DNA of 37,644 nt, from contig LOEW01000164.1 in NCBI GenBank assembly GCA_001516045.1, forward strand, positions 1 through 37,644. The letters are read 5' to 3'. Shown here in pieces: positions 8,084 to 16,647 of this stretch. Each line of letters starts with the position of its first letter. Within the stretch, counting starts at the first letter, position 1. The DNA comes from Desulfosporosinus sp. BRH_c37 (lineage in GTDB: Bacteria; Bacillota; Desulfitobacteriia; Desulfitobacteriales; Desulfitobacteriaceae). Both the position numbers and the translations under genes were made by a program. The notes beneath the pieces are model-generated. The model was given only the letters and a program-made list of their open reading frames with translations, was not told the origin of the DNA and made no database searches.

Positions 8084-8201
8084 TTTCTACTCTCTTTACC
8101 GACAATTTTTTGTAAAATTATTTTGTGTTGAACTCCAAGAGATCCTCCAGGCAACTCTTCATTGCCTGTATTTAGGGACATTTTCCACAGTTCTTCGCTA
8201 A

Positions 8202-8233
8202 GGGTGCCTACGAGCTAGTAGGCACCCTGTTTT
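8202..8233 (+). terminator. rho-independent terminator of the malic enzyme transcript
   Basis: GGGTGCCTAC (8202-8211) and GTAGGCACCC (8218-8227) form a perfect 10-bp stem with a GAGCTA loop, followed by TGTTTT. It closes the plus-strand module. Confidence 0.85.
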
Positions 8234-8301
8234 AGTACTAAGACCTCGAAACTTTAGATAACTTTTACCTATGATTATGATTAATAGTTTTCATATTTAC
8301 T

Positions 8302-9276
8302 TTATAAATGATCGCCAAAGATACTGATACCGTTTCGACTTTCTACTTCCAGTTCCCCCAAATAAACCATGTACATTAAATGAGCTACAGTCTCGTTCAC
8401 CGCTAAACTTATATCATTATCATCGAGATTTTCTCCGAAAACCTGTTGGCAGATGCTATAGGCCGTAGCTCCCCCCGCCGCCAGCCCTTTCATCAGTCTT
8501 AATCTGTTCTCATGGTGAGCTTGTAATTCTAGAATTCTCTCCTTAACGTTAGCAAAAGCTTCACCGTGGGCAGGCAGAGCCAATTTAACAGATAAATGAT
8601 GATTGTCCTGTAACGATAGTAAATAACTATTTAAAGGATTCACCTCTATATTTGGCCACAGGCTAATTACAGGAGTAATTCTGGGCAACAAATGATCACC
8701 GGAGAGCAAGACGTCAAAATCTTCGTTAAAAAAGCAAATATGACCGTCAGAATGACCGGGGGTAAAAAGCACTCGATAGGAGTAATCGCCCAACTGGACC
8801 ATACGACCCGGTTCTATGCTATTAAACTCTGGTATAGGCTGGGAAAGAGCTGTCATTTTATTCACATCTTTTGTTGCCGCTAAAGCAATATGCGACGGCA
8901 CCCCGTTCGAAATTAACATGTCGACTAAATTATTAACGGTTTCTTCAGGATTGTTTTGCCATACTTTTTGCCACGTCATCCTTTCTTGGGAACCAATAAA
9001 TACTGGCGCTCCGGTAAGACCTTGCAGCCAACCTGCCGCCCCAAAATGATCGGGATGCATATGGGTAACGTAAATTGCCTTGACATCCTTGCCTGTGATG
9101 CCATGATCCACCATAAATTTCCGCCAAGCTAGTCTGGTCTGTTCAGTATTTAAACCTACATCAAGAATATACCAACCCTCACTGCCTTTGAATCCATAAC
9201 TATTGATGTGATTAAGATTTTTAATAGGTAGCGGTAACCTAATTTTGTAGATTCCTAATTTTTCATGAACCAACAT
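8302..9276 (-). CDS. metallo-beta-lactamase-fold hydrolase
   Basis: A 324-residue soluble MBL-fold protein. The zinc motif THMHPDHFG (the family HxHxDH), a later GHSDGHICF His and a GDHLLP Asp complete the usual dinuclear metal site. The C-terminal third is helical and resembles the winged-helix tail of MBL proteins related to glyoxalase II, LACTB2 or thioesterase-like hydrolases. The ATG at 9276 is preferred over an upstream GTG at 9285 because an AGGTG site lies 6 bases before it. It points away from the glycolate genes and ends convergently with them, so it is a separate unit. A thioesterase or lactonase role is possible, but the fold does not decide it. Confidence 0.82.
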   Translation of the reverse strand: MLVHEKLGIYKIRLPLPIKNLNHINSYGFKGSEGWYILDVGLNTEQTRLAWRKFMVDHGITGKDVKAIYVTHMHPDHFGAAGWLQGLTGAPVFIGSQERMTWQKVWQNNPEETVNNLVDMLISNGVPSHIALAATKDVNKMTALSQPIPEFNSIEPGRMVQLGDYSYRVLFTPGHSDGHICFFNEDFDVLLSGDHLLPRITPVISLWPNIEVNPLNSYLLSLQDNHHLSVKLALPAHGEAFANVKERILELQAHHENRLRLMKGLAAGGATAYSICQQVFGENLDDNDISLAVNETVAHLMYMVYLGELEVESRNGISIFGDHL

Positions 9277-9456
9277 TAAAAACACCTACTAACTTGCTAT
9301 GTAAACGCAAAGCCGCGCTAATATGGCTCTAATTTGTATTATATAACATTTCTTCATAAACTGTCTCTAGTTTATATCCAATCCATATAGTCGTAAGGGT
9401 GCTTGGTCCATGCAATAAGATATATTCTAAATACACATAGTAATTAGACTGGAGTA

Positions 9457-10272
9457 CTAAATCTTTGTCGCTAAATCGTTCAGTCTTTGAGAAACCTCTA
9501 GCAAAGATGAAATTGAAGCGCTGATTTCCTCAATGGTCGCAGAAACCTCTTGCGTATGTCCACTAAATTTACCAAGTTCATCAACCATTCCACCAATTAA
9601 AATTTGTATGCCTTGGACGATTGTTCGGATCTCTTTAGCTGAACCCGCGCTGGAGACAGCCATCTTTTAGATTTCATTTGCTACTACCCCAAAACCGCGC
9701 CCGGCTTCTCCGGCCCGAGCGGCTTCAATGGAGGCATTTAATCCTAAGAGTTTAGTGTTGGTTGATACAGAATCAATATAGCGAACAACTTTCTCAGTCT
9801 CTTCGGCCTTTTGATGAATATTTTGCGAAGATTGGGCAACGGTTTGTCCAGCGTTAGCTAAGTATTGGGCCGAGATCGCAATGGCTTGGATTGCTGTCGA
9901 AATTTGCTCTAAAGAGGTAGTAAGTGAACTGGCGGTTATTATAAGGTCTTCACTTATATGACTCATTTCGGTTGGTATTATGACCGTCAATCCACCTATA
10001 ACCTCATTATTGATAATTATTGGATAGGCTGCAGCAAAATAAGGGAAGCCGACAATTTGAGCACTTATTTCTGCAACAACTGGTTTACCGGAATGAATCA
10101 CTTGATAAGAACTGCTTTCCGGAATCAATTTCTCACCAGGTTTAAGGGGGGATTTAATTTTAGTCCCACTTGTAGTTACAAGAAATTTTTCTCGATCATA
10201 TAGGGCAATCGAGCCTTTACCAAAGGTAGCGCTGTCTAGTAAAGGAATCAATTGTTTAAAATACTCTAACAC
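9457..10272 (-). pseudogene. soluble methyl-accepting chemotaxis-like protein broken by a stop codon
   Basis: Both halves are in one frame and separated by a single TAA (9667-9669 on the minus strand). Residues before the stop form a sensor-like domain ([18 protein letters not shown]..., a GAF/PAS-sized ligand region without membrane segments), then the coiled signalling helix with [20 protein letters not shown] and [16 protein letters not shown]. The rest, starting KMAVSSAGSAKEI, is the continuation of the same hairpin. The stop therefore falls inside the highly conserved tip of the chemoreceptor signalling domain and should abolish CheA/CheW coupling. The likely start is the GTG at 10272, seven bases after AGGGG; an ATG at 10293 has a poorer site. 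Without the stop the protein would be about 271 residues. A sequencing error at this base is the alternative explanation. Confidence 0.8.
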
Positions 10273-10300
10273 CGTTATTCCCCTTTCGATCATTTCTTCT

Positions 10301-10394
10301 TTTGTCCCACATTGCAGTGAAGCGCCTCAAGAGGCGCTTCACTGCAATGTGGGGGTTATTTTTTGTCGGCATTCGCCGAGCTAGATGGGACAAA
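10301..10394. mobile_element. small palindromic element with 9-bp terminal inverted repeats
   Basis: TTTGTCCCA (10301-10309) and TGGGACAAA (10386-10394) are perfect inverted ends. Inside is a perfect 23-bp stem with a 2-base loop (10306-10328 paired with 10331-10353), then a T-rich stretch (GGTTATTTTTTG) and a second hairpin TCGGC-ATTC-GCCGA. No coding capacity. It has the form of a miniature inverted-repeat element or a large bidirectional terminator. No clear target duplication is visible. Confidence 0.5.
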
Positions 10395-10454
10395 TGGAAT
10401 ACAGGGATTTAGAATAGACCATCAGTTTATCACAAAAAATACCCCTTATTTTGG

Positions 10455-10862
10455 TCACATATTACTCCCAATCTTGGGCTGTATAATTTCTGTGAGCACT
10501 CCGAAGTTACTTTGAGGGTGTATGAACGCTGCTTTAAAGTCCTCGGTATCAGCCTCCGCTATCACCCTTAATCCCTTGGCCTTAAAGTCTTTAATCACCT
10601 CATCAAAATCAGTCACTTCCAGGGAGATATGATGAATTCCCTCTCCTTTTGTTTCAATATATTTGTCAATAACACTATGCGGTTCGAGGCTTGCTGTAAG
10701 CTCAAACCGGGCTTCACCAACTGCCAAAAAAGCTGATTCTATCTTTTGGTCTTCGTACTTGGTACGCCATACCAAACTAGCGCCGTAAGTCTTCTCGAAG
10801 AACTCAATCGAACTATCTAGATCCTTTACGGCGATTCCAACATGATTTATTTTTTTTATCAT
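10455..10862 (-). CDS. VOC-family epimerase, methylmalonyl-CoA epimerase-like
   Basis: A 135-residue glyoxalase-fold (VOC) protein of methylmalonyl-CoA epimerase size. The two beta-alpha-beta repeats start at INHVGIAVKDLDSSIEFF and GIHHISLEVTDFDEVI. The metal ligands expected for the family are present: His in NHVG, His in GIHHIS and Glu in LTEIIQ. It would interconvert the C2 epimers of an alpha-branched acyl-CoA such as methylmalonyl-CoA, or of a related CoA ester. It is the last gene of the second sigma-54 operon, 35 bases after the thiolase. No methylmalonyl-CoA mutase is in the window, so a pathway-specific epimerase is equally likely. A GAGTGA site precedes the ATG. Confidence 0.8.
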   Translation of the reverse strand: MIKKINHVGIAVKDLDSSIEFFEKTYGASLVWRTKYEDQKIESAFLAVGEARFELTASLEPHSVIDKYIETKGEGIHHISLEVTDFDEVIKDFKAKGLRVIAEADTEDFKAAFIHPQSNFGVLTEIIQPKIGSNM

Positions 10863-10897
10863 AAAGTCACTCTTTTCATAACATAGTCCTAATAGTT

Positions 10898-12046
10898 CTA
10901 TCGCGCCAAGATATGAATACTGGCAGTTACACCGTGCTCAAGTCCGGTTACCAATCCTCCTAACATGTGGGCCAGACCCACCCTGGCATTAGGCGTCTGC
11001 CGTGCTCCTGCCTTTCCTCTTAGATGCAGGACGACTTCACAGACTGTACGAACGCCCGATGCACTCAAGGGATGTCCTAGGGAGAGGAGTCCACCACTCG
11101 GATTAACAGGAACTTTACCTCCTATACTGGTCGCACCAGATCTAAGCAGTTCTATGCCTCTACCTGGTTCACATAACATCAAGTCTTCATAGCGCAATAC
11201 CTCTTCGTTGGCAAACGCATCATGCATTTCCACAAGATTTATGTCCTTAGGTTCACAGCCCGCCATTTCATAGGCCATTTTCGCCGTCTTTGTACCCACT
11301 GACGATTTGCAAATATCTTTTTGGAGATACCCATAGTTCCCAGTCATCAAGGTCGAGGCGATCACTTTGATCGGACTTGTCGTATATTTCCTTGCTACAT
11401 CCATCGAGCAAAGAATAACCGCCGCTGCTCCATCGGTCGTCGGACAGCACATCAGCTGGGTTATAGGATCACAGATCATCCGAGAATTAAGGACTTCTTC
11501 TATCGTGAATTCCTTCCTAAACATTGCTTGTGGATTTAGACTACCGTGGTGATGATTTTTTACGGATACCCTGGCGAAATCTTCTACGGTGGCCCCACTT
11601 TCTGCCATTTGCCTTCTGGCAACCATACCAAACATGGCAGGCATGGTCATACCTAAGTAGCCTTCTAAATCATCCTTTTCAGGAGGAATTAGTTTCCCTG
11701 CTATGGGACTAGTCGTCATTGATTCTACACCAATAGCAATTCCGATGTCATAGTGTCCATCGGCTATTTCCTTCCAGACTCCTCTGAAAGCGGTTGCCCC
11801 ACCGGCACAGGCATTTTCTACATTGACCATTTCAAGTGCCCCGATACCTACTTCTTTAAGTACCGCTTGGGCAGTACAATTGGCATCATAAGATCTTGCA
11901 GCGTAAGCTACCTGAATATCCTTAGGATGAATGCCGCTATCCTTTAACGCCGTCGAGACGGCTTCACCGCCGAGGGAAGCTGCACTCCTATTAGGAAACT
12001 TTCCAAACACGCTTTGTCCTACCCCGATCACAGCCACTTCTCTCAT
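10898..12046 (-). CDS. SCP2-type thiolase (acyl-CoA acetyltransferase or retro-aldolase)
   Basis: A 382-residue thiolase-superfamily enzyme. The nucleophilic cysteine is Cys80 in VENACAGG, and GHPLSASG contains His325. The HDCF motif of classical SCP2 thiolases reads EMHDAF (His275, Asp276, Ala277), and the C-terminal CxG motif reads HMLGG, so neither usual position for the acid/base cysteine holds a cysteine. Related proteins paired with a DUF35 partner act either as thiolases or, as in steroid side-chain degradation, as retro-aldolases. The DUF35 gene lies directly upstream in this operon, with a 42-base gap, so a complex is likely. An AAGGAAG site precedes the ATG. The family is firm; the exact reaction is not. 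Confidence 0.85.
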   Translation of the reverse strand: MREVAVIGVGQSVFGKFPNRSAASLGGEAVSTALKDSGIHPKDIQVAYAARSYDANCTAQAVLKEVGIGALEMVNVENACAGGATAFRGVWKEIADGHYDIGIAIGVESMTTSPIAGKLIPPEKDDLEGYLGMTMPAMFGMVARRQMAESGATVEDFARVSVKNHHHGSLNPQAMFRKEFTIEEVLNSRMICDPITQLMCCPTTDGAAAVILCSMDVARKYTTSPIKVIASTLMTGNYGYLQKDICKSSVGTKTAKMAYEMAGCEPKDINLVEMHDAFANEEVLRYEDLMLCEPGRGIELLRSGATSIGGKVPVNPSGGLLSLGHPLSASGVRTVCEVVLHLRGKAGARQTPNARVGLAHMLGGLVTGLEHGVTASIHILAR

Positions 12047-12088
12047 CAGACATCTTCCTTACTTCTTTAATTATAGTCGTGGGCGAGC

Positions 12089-12481
12089 TTATACAGGCAT
12101 AAGTTTGTAGCCTATAACCTGATTATCGTTTTCTTGCCAAAGTTCTTCGATCACCACTTCCATCTCCATACCGATTTGGAACGGTCTATTTTTTATCTCC
12201 TTCAGTGGAGCAAAGAGTCTTACACCTTCTGGTAAATCAACAAAACCTACATAAAACGGAGGCTGTAAGCGACTCGCCGGCAAATGACTTAAGGTGTATG
12301 AATAAAGCTTACCGTGACGACTAAGAACCTCTTCTTTCATGTCTTTACTAAAACACCCAACGCAAAAATTAGCTTTGGGAAAAAATACTTGCCCACATGA
12401 CAGGCATTTATTGCCTAATAATGCACCTCCTTGTGCGTCTTCTCTCAAGATACCTTCCCTAATCGCAACTCTGTTTGACAT
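12089..12481 (-). CDS. DUF35 Zn-ribbon/OB-fold acyl-CoA-associated protein
   Basis: A 130-residue DUF35 protein. An N-terminal rubredoxin-like zinc ribbon is visible (C-x2-C in CLSCGQ and C-x2-C in FCVGC), followed by an OB fold (LYSYTLSHLPASRLQPPFYV and VRLFAPL). Such proteins bind acyl-CoA and form complexes with SCP2-type thiolases or hydratases. It is encoded just upstream of the thiolase in the same operon, which supports a two-component enzyme. A strong GGAGGAGAA site precedes the ATG. No independent catalytic residues are recognised. Confidence 0.88.
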   Translation of the reverse strand: MSNRVAIREGILREDAQGGALLGNKCLSCGQVFFPKANFCVGCFSKDMKEEVLSRHGKLYSYTLSHLPASRLQPPFYVGFVDLPEGVRLFAPLKEIKNRPFQIGMEMEVVIEELWQENDNQVIGYKLMPV

Positions 12482-12520
12482 TGATTTCTCCTCCTACTGG
12501 TGTAGTACTTGCCAAGCCTC

Positions 12521-14128
12521 CTATTTCTTGACCTGGAAACCTGCTTTTTCCCGGTCCCAAGTATTTAGCGTAATCCCGGCTTCTCTAAGCTTATTTTTCT
12601 GAACCTTCCCGTTTGGTGTTTTTAATAAACTTTCGACAATCTCAACGTACCTGGGAACAGCAAAATAGGGCATCCTCTCTACACAAAAAGTGAGCAATTC
12701 CTCTTTTTCTAGTATTTCTCCGGGATTGATCACGACCACAATCTTTACTTCATCTTCTGACAACTCAGATTTAACTGATATGGCAGCGGATTCTGCCACT
12801 TTCGGATGAGAGTCGACTACATATTCTATCTCTGCAGAAGATATATTTTCTCCACGCCGACGAATGTAATCTTTAATCCGGTCAACAAAGAAGAGGTAGC
12901 CGTTTTCGTCTAAATAACCTGAATCACCGGTGTGATAAAAGTGGTTTTTGACGAGTTCAACGGTCTTATCTGGGGCATCGTAATACCCTAAAGCGGTTGC
13001 CCAGGGCGTTCTTCCCCGGGCCACTATTTCGCCCACGGTGCCTGCTGGAACCGGCCAATCATTCTCATCAACGATCCGGACTTCGAAACTCTTCGTTTCT
13101 TTGCCACAGGATCCGATCACCGGTTGATCAAAGGGATTATAGGTTATGATGGCCAGTTCGGTTAAGCCATAACCTTCTACCACCTTCACATCGTACCTGG
13201 TCTTAAAATCCGAGTAGATTTGTTTGGGCATCGGGAAGGCAGCACAAACTCTGATTGGATTGTCCCCGTCGTCTGGTTTAGGTGGTTGACTATAGATAAA
13301 ATTAGCAATCGTACCAAGTGAATTGAAGATGGTCGCTTTGGCCTTCCTGATTTGCTCCCAAAACCGAGTGGCGCTAAATTTCTCATTAATTACAGCCTTT
13401 GTCCCCAACAGCATGGCCGGATACAGGCACAGGATTCTGGCATTAGCATGGAACAAGGGTAAACACGTAAAAAAGATATCATCCTCTTTCGTCTGCATAG
13501 CCTCTGAATATTCACAAGCAGATAAATAAATCATCGAATGCGGTTGCAATACGCCTTTGGCTGGTCCCGTCGTCCCTGAGGTATAAATGATGATTTGGGG
13601 ATCACTACCCTTGACCCCAACCTCCGTTCTTTCGGAAGAGGAGTCCCTAAGGAGGTCGTTATACTCGATAACCTCAAATTTTAACGGCGGTAGTTCTTCG
13701 GACTCGGAAGATTTTGACCATACAATCACCGTTTTAAGTTGTGGCAAGTCATTTTCAATGAACTTGAGTCTGTCGATCAACTGGCGGTCTATGACCAGAA
13801 CCTGTGAGTTAGAATTATTAATAATATAAGTAAGAAAATGTCCTTTATTTGCTAAATTGATAGGAACCTCGATGACTCCTGCTTTGGCTGCACCAAACCA
13901 GAAATACACACCTTCTAAACAATTGGGCAGAAACGTAGCTATCGTATCGCCTTTCTCCAAGCCTAATTTTCGTAAACCATTAGCAACTTGATTAGTGATT
14001 TCATTACATTCTCTGTAAGTAACCTCTTCTCCGTCTTCATATTGAAGAAAGACCTTATCACCATGCAACTCGGCTTTGTCTTCGATAATCTGTCCTAACG
14101 CTTGCTGTGCAAACGGATATATTTTCAT
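12521..14128 (-). CDS. AMP-forming acyl-CoA synthetase
   Basis: A 535-residue member of the ANL superfamily that activates a carboxylic acid with ATP and CoA. Motifs in order: IIYTSGTTGPAKGV (P-loop-like A3), the VVEGYGLTE A5 region, YHTGDSGYLDENGYLFFVDR (A7), KDYIRRRGENISSAEIE (A8 hinge) and the C-terminal catalytic lysine in GKVQKNKLRE. Sequence and length resemble medium-chain/aryl or crotonobetaine/carnitine-CoA ligase types (CaiC-like). The start chosen is the ATG at 14128, eight bases after GGAGGTG; a longer frame to 14191 would overlap the upstream gene. It would carry out the entry step of the regulon. The substrate cannot be told from sequence. Confidence 0.9.
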   Translation of the reverse strand: MKIYPFAQQALGQIIEDKAELHGDKVFLQYEDGEEVTYRECNEITNQVANGLRKLGLEKGDTIATFLPNCLEGVYFWFGAAKAGVIEVPINLANKGHFLTYIINNSNSQVLVIDRQLIDRLKFIENDLPQLKTVIVWSKSSESEELPPLKFEVIEYNDLLRDSSSERTEVGVKGSDPQIIIYTSGTTGPAKGVLQPHSMIYLSACEYSEAMQTKEDDIFFTCLPLFHANARILCLYPAMLLGTKAVINEKFSATRFWEQIRKAKATIFNSLGTIANFIYSQPPKPDDGDNPIRVCAAFPMPKQIYSDFKTRYDVKVVEGYGLTELAIITYNPFDQPVIGSCGKETKSFEVRIVDENDWPVPAGTVGEIVARGRTPWATALGYYDAPDKTVELVKNHFYHTGDSGYLDENGYLFFVDRIKDYIRRRGENISSAEIEYVVDSHPKVAESAAISVKSELSEDEVKIVVVINPGEILEKEELLTFCVERMPYFAVPRYVEIVESLLKTPNGKVQKNKLREAGITLNTWDREKAGFQVKK

Positions 14129-14160
14129 TACGACACCTCCGTTAAAGTTAGCCAGAAACT

Positions 14161-15132
14161 CTACGCTCCATCTATCCCGGGACGAAACCAAGTTACCGGA
14201 CGGAAATGGCGGGGAACTAAGCCTTTTTGTTTAAACTTCGGATAACCAAGACAAAATGAGGTTTGTACTGTCCATGAATCTCCAAAACCAAGTTTGGCCT
14301 TTAGCTCTGGGATCTGATTGACTCCGACCCCTCCAAAATTGTTCCAGACGAAACCGAGTCCCAAGGAAATGGCTGCTAGATTCATGTTCTGACCGCATAT
14401 CCCTGCATGCATTTCAGGATTAGTCATCTTGTCGTTGCATCCTATGAAAACGATAGCTGGTGCACTAAAGTAAACTGACAATTCTTTCTTGGCAATACAC
14501 CTTATCCCGTATTGGACCCGCGGATCGAAAACGCCAGTCGGTAAGACATTCACTAAATTCATCACTACCTCGTCGTTCGTACATGCACCGTACGTACCAG
14601 CCCAGACCGATTGGACAGCCTCCTCGAGTTGGCTTATAAATCCTGGGTCTGTTACGACAGTGAACTTCCATGGCTGATGGTTTCCACCACTTGGAGCGAA
14701 ACGCCCCGCTTCTAGGACGCGACTAAGAAAAGATTCGGGTACGGGATCTTTCTTAAAATTCCGTACTGTCCGACGTTCCATGATAAGCCGCTCTGTCTCA
14801 GTCCACTGTACCGAATTACCTTCTGCATCCTTGGGCTCAAGTGGCATCTTTACCTCTGGAAAATCTGTGTCAAAAAAGCCTTCTTTAACCTGGAAGTTCT
14901 GGACGATGGACACGGCTTTAACTGGACAGGCAATCATACAGTTGTAACATGAAAAGCAGAGGTACTCGTCTTTCAGCTTTGGATGGTTATTGACGTCCAT
15001 TTCCCAGCAGCGGAACGGGCAGTTTTGGACGCAGAGCCCACAGCTTGTGCACTTGTCCTTATCCACAGTCATTACACCATTGTGAATTCCATCGGGGCGG
15101 AGCATGGGTTTTAGTTCTTCAAATGTGGGCAT
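14161..15132 (-). CDS. ferredoxin-nitroreductase fusion protein
   Basis: A 323-residue fusion. Residues 28-38 and 59-69 are two C-x2-C-x2-C-x3-C motifs binding two [4Fe-4S] clusters. From about residue 110 it is a nitroreductase-family FMN domain, with RRTVRNFKKDPVPESFLSRVL and the FMN-contacting APSGGNHQPWKF, then GICGQNMNLAAISLGLGFVW. The domains suggest that reduced ferredoxin passes electrons to FMN for reduction of a C=C bond, quinone or acyl-CoA intermediate, or the reverse. It sits between the acyl-CoA dehydrogenase and acyl-CoA synthetase genes of the sigma-54 operon, so it may accept electrons from that dehydrogenase or act on its product. A GGAGGAAT site precedes the ATG. Real nitro-compound reduction seems less likely in this setting. 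Confidence 0.87.
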   Translation of the reverse strand: MPTFEELKPMLRPDGIHNGVMTVDKDKCTSCGLCVQNCPFRCWEMDVNNHPKLKDEYLCFSCYNCMIACPVKAVSIVQNFQVKEGFFDTDFPEVKMPLEPKDAEGNSVQWTETERLIMERRTVRNFKKDPVPESFLSRVLEAGRFAPSGGNHQPWKFTVVTDPGFISQLEEAVQSVWAGTYGACTNDEVVMNLVNVLPTGVFDPRVQYGIRCIAKKELSVYFSAPAIVFIGCNDKMTNPEMHAGICGQNMNLAAISLGLGFVWNNFGGVGVNQIPELKAKLGFGDSWTVQTSFCLGYPKFKQKGLVPRHFRPVTWFRPGIDGA

Positions 15133-15215
15133 ATCTCATTCCTCCTGGTAATTGATTTATCCACTTCCAAGACTCTAACTTCTATAAAGTGGGCGTGGGA
15201 ATTCCGTTAGTTCAC

Positions 15216-16466
15216 TTAAACATCAGCTTTGCGAGGATAATAACGTGTGACATTGTACCCTCCTACAAGAGATAATGTGTCATTAGCACCGTCACAAATG
15301 AGAGAAGTACGGGCATCTCTGAAGAGTTTTTCAACCAGATATTCTTTGGACAACCCATTTCCTCCCATAACCTGAATGGCATCACTGGTTACATCCAACG
15401 CTGTTTGAGTAGCGAAGGTCTTGGCAGCCATCGCATACTCCGGAATACGTTTTTCCGCTGGAACTGTCCAGTTGTATATGAAAGCAGCCCGACATAACTG
15501 CCGACTGGCTTCTACTTTTTGAAACATGTTAAATAACTTTACTTGGATGGTGGGATGATCAATCAGGGGCTTGCCGCCTTGCACCCGTTCCTTGGCAAAA
15601 CTCAAAGCTTCTTCAAAACCGGCGCGAGCTAAACCTGTAGCCCATACGCCGACCATTGGAGTAGTCATACATAAATGGGCTCCCAGTGCAGCCTCATAAT
15701 TTTCCGGCCCTACGACTAACGCTTCTTTAGGAACCCGAACTTCATCGAAAAAAATCTCGCCTTGATTTAAATCCCGCGATCCTATTTTATTCCAAGGTTT
15801 CCCTTTACTTACTCCTGGGCGATCGAGAGAAAAGATAAACATTCCACCCCCAGCGTGTCCTTTGGAAGAATCGATCTGGCACATTAATAAAATACTGGTG
15901 GCAATGGTTCCCCCAGAAACCCAAGCGGCCTTCTGACCGCTAATTACATACTCATTCCCGTCCTGTCGGGCACGACATTGGGCCTTAATATTCGGATCCC
16001 GGAAGGAAGGATAATTAGCCATCAAAGTATCTGATCCGTGATCCGGTTCCGTAATAGCCCAGGAACCACGGTAACTTCCGTCCTTACATTGGCAATAGGG
16101 TATGGTAAAGTTCTTGATATGCTCTTCTGTTCCTCCCATAGCCACCGCAGCGTCCAAGCTAGTATTAAGTGCCAGAGTCAAGCCAAAACTCCCCCAGGCC
16201 AGTTCTTCCATTACAAGGGCTACCTGAAAAGGGCTTAAGCCGCCACCACCAAATACCTCCGGAAACTGTAGCTTGTGATATCCTTTCTCATAGGCTATTT
16301 TCATAAAATCCCAAAACGGGGATTCAGGCGCGATAACCTCCTCTGGGGTCATCTGATCGAGTTTAATTGAGATAGGCCGCATAACCTCTCTGGCAAACTT
16401 ATTAGCATGTGCTTTTAGAGCAAGGTCGTCTTCTGTAAGATTCATATTCAGATCAAAATATTCCAT
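15216..16466 (-). CDS. acyl-CoA dehydrogenase with Asp at the usual catalytic Glu position
   Basis: A 416-residue acyl-CoA dehydrogenase family protein. The FAD/substrate region GSWAITEPDHGSD, the QVMGGNGLSKEYLVEKLFRDAR segment and the overall length fit the family. In place of the IYEGT motif, where Glu is the alpha-proton base in medium- and short-chain enzymes, it reads ICDGAND with Asp392. Asp as base is known in cyclic acyl-CoA dehydrogenases acting on cyclohexene-carboxyl-CoA, though at different sequence positions. The substrate may therefore be unusual, or another residue may serve as base, as in long-chain and isovaleryl enzymes. It is the first gene behind the second sigma-54 promoter. 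A GGAGGAAA site precedes the ATG. Confidence 0.88.
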   Translation of the reverse strand: MEYFDLNMNLTEDDLALKAHANKFAREVMRPISIKLDQMTPEEVIAPESPFWDFMKIAYEKGYHKLQFPEVFGGGGLSPFQVALVMEELAWGSFGLTLALNTSLDAAVAMGGTEEHIKNFTIPYCQCKDGSYRGSWAITEPDHGSDTLMANYPSFRDPNIKAQCRARQDGNEYVISGQKAAWVSGGTIATSILLMCQIDSSKGHAGGGMFIFSLDRPGVSKGKPWNKIGSRDLNQGEIFFDEVRVPKEALVVGPENYEAALGAHLCMTTPMVGVWATGLARAGFEEALSFAKERVQGGKPLIDHPTIQVKLFNMFQKVEASRQLCRAAFIYNWTVPAEKRIPEYAMAAKTFATQTALDVTSDAIQVMGGNGLSKEYLVEKLFRDARTSLICDGANDTLSLVGGYNVTRYYPRKADV

Positions 16467-16528
16467 GGTTTTTCCTCCTCATTTTTACTTCTCCTACTTT
16501 TCTGAATTTTCACTATTTAATAACATTT

Positions 16529-16543
16529 GCAAAAACCATGCCA
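16529..16543 (-). promoter_or_regulatory. sigma-54 promoter of the acyl-CoA operon
   Basis: On the minus strand the sequence TGGCAT-GGTTT-TTGC matches the -24/-12 consensus (TGGCAC-N5-TTGC) with one change. Transcription would start near 16517, about 50 bases before the acyl-CoA dehydrogenase ATG. The nearby AcoR-type activator gene supports the call. Confidence 0.82.
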
Positions 16544-16581
16544 CACGTCAAACTAGCCGAAAACTGTATTACGATACATAA

Positions 16582-16610
16582 AACTAGTGTCACATGTTGT
16601 AACACTAGTT
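16582..16610. promoter_or_regulatory. candidate activator (UAS) site upstream of the sigma-54 promoter
   Basis: A perfect 9-bp inverted repeat, AACTAGTGT and ACACTAGTT, with an 11-base centre. It contains TGTCACA and TGTAACA half-sites and lies 38 bases upstream of the -24 box. The same TGTCACA/TGTAACA words occur in the dyad at 20273-20309. Confidence 0.6.
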
Positions 16611-16647
16611 ACACTGCGACATCCCTGTTACGATGAATCATAAAGAA

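Noticed and set aside
7926..8201. A 91-codon open frame over the end of the malic enzyme gene
   Set aside because: It lies mostly inside the malic enzyme in another frame, has no ribosome site and its product is not protein-like.
10306..10353. A simple terminator of the epimerase operon
   Set aside because: On the minus strand no T-run follows the stem; the T-rich side faces the plus strand, where no gene precedes it. A mobile palindrome fits better.
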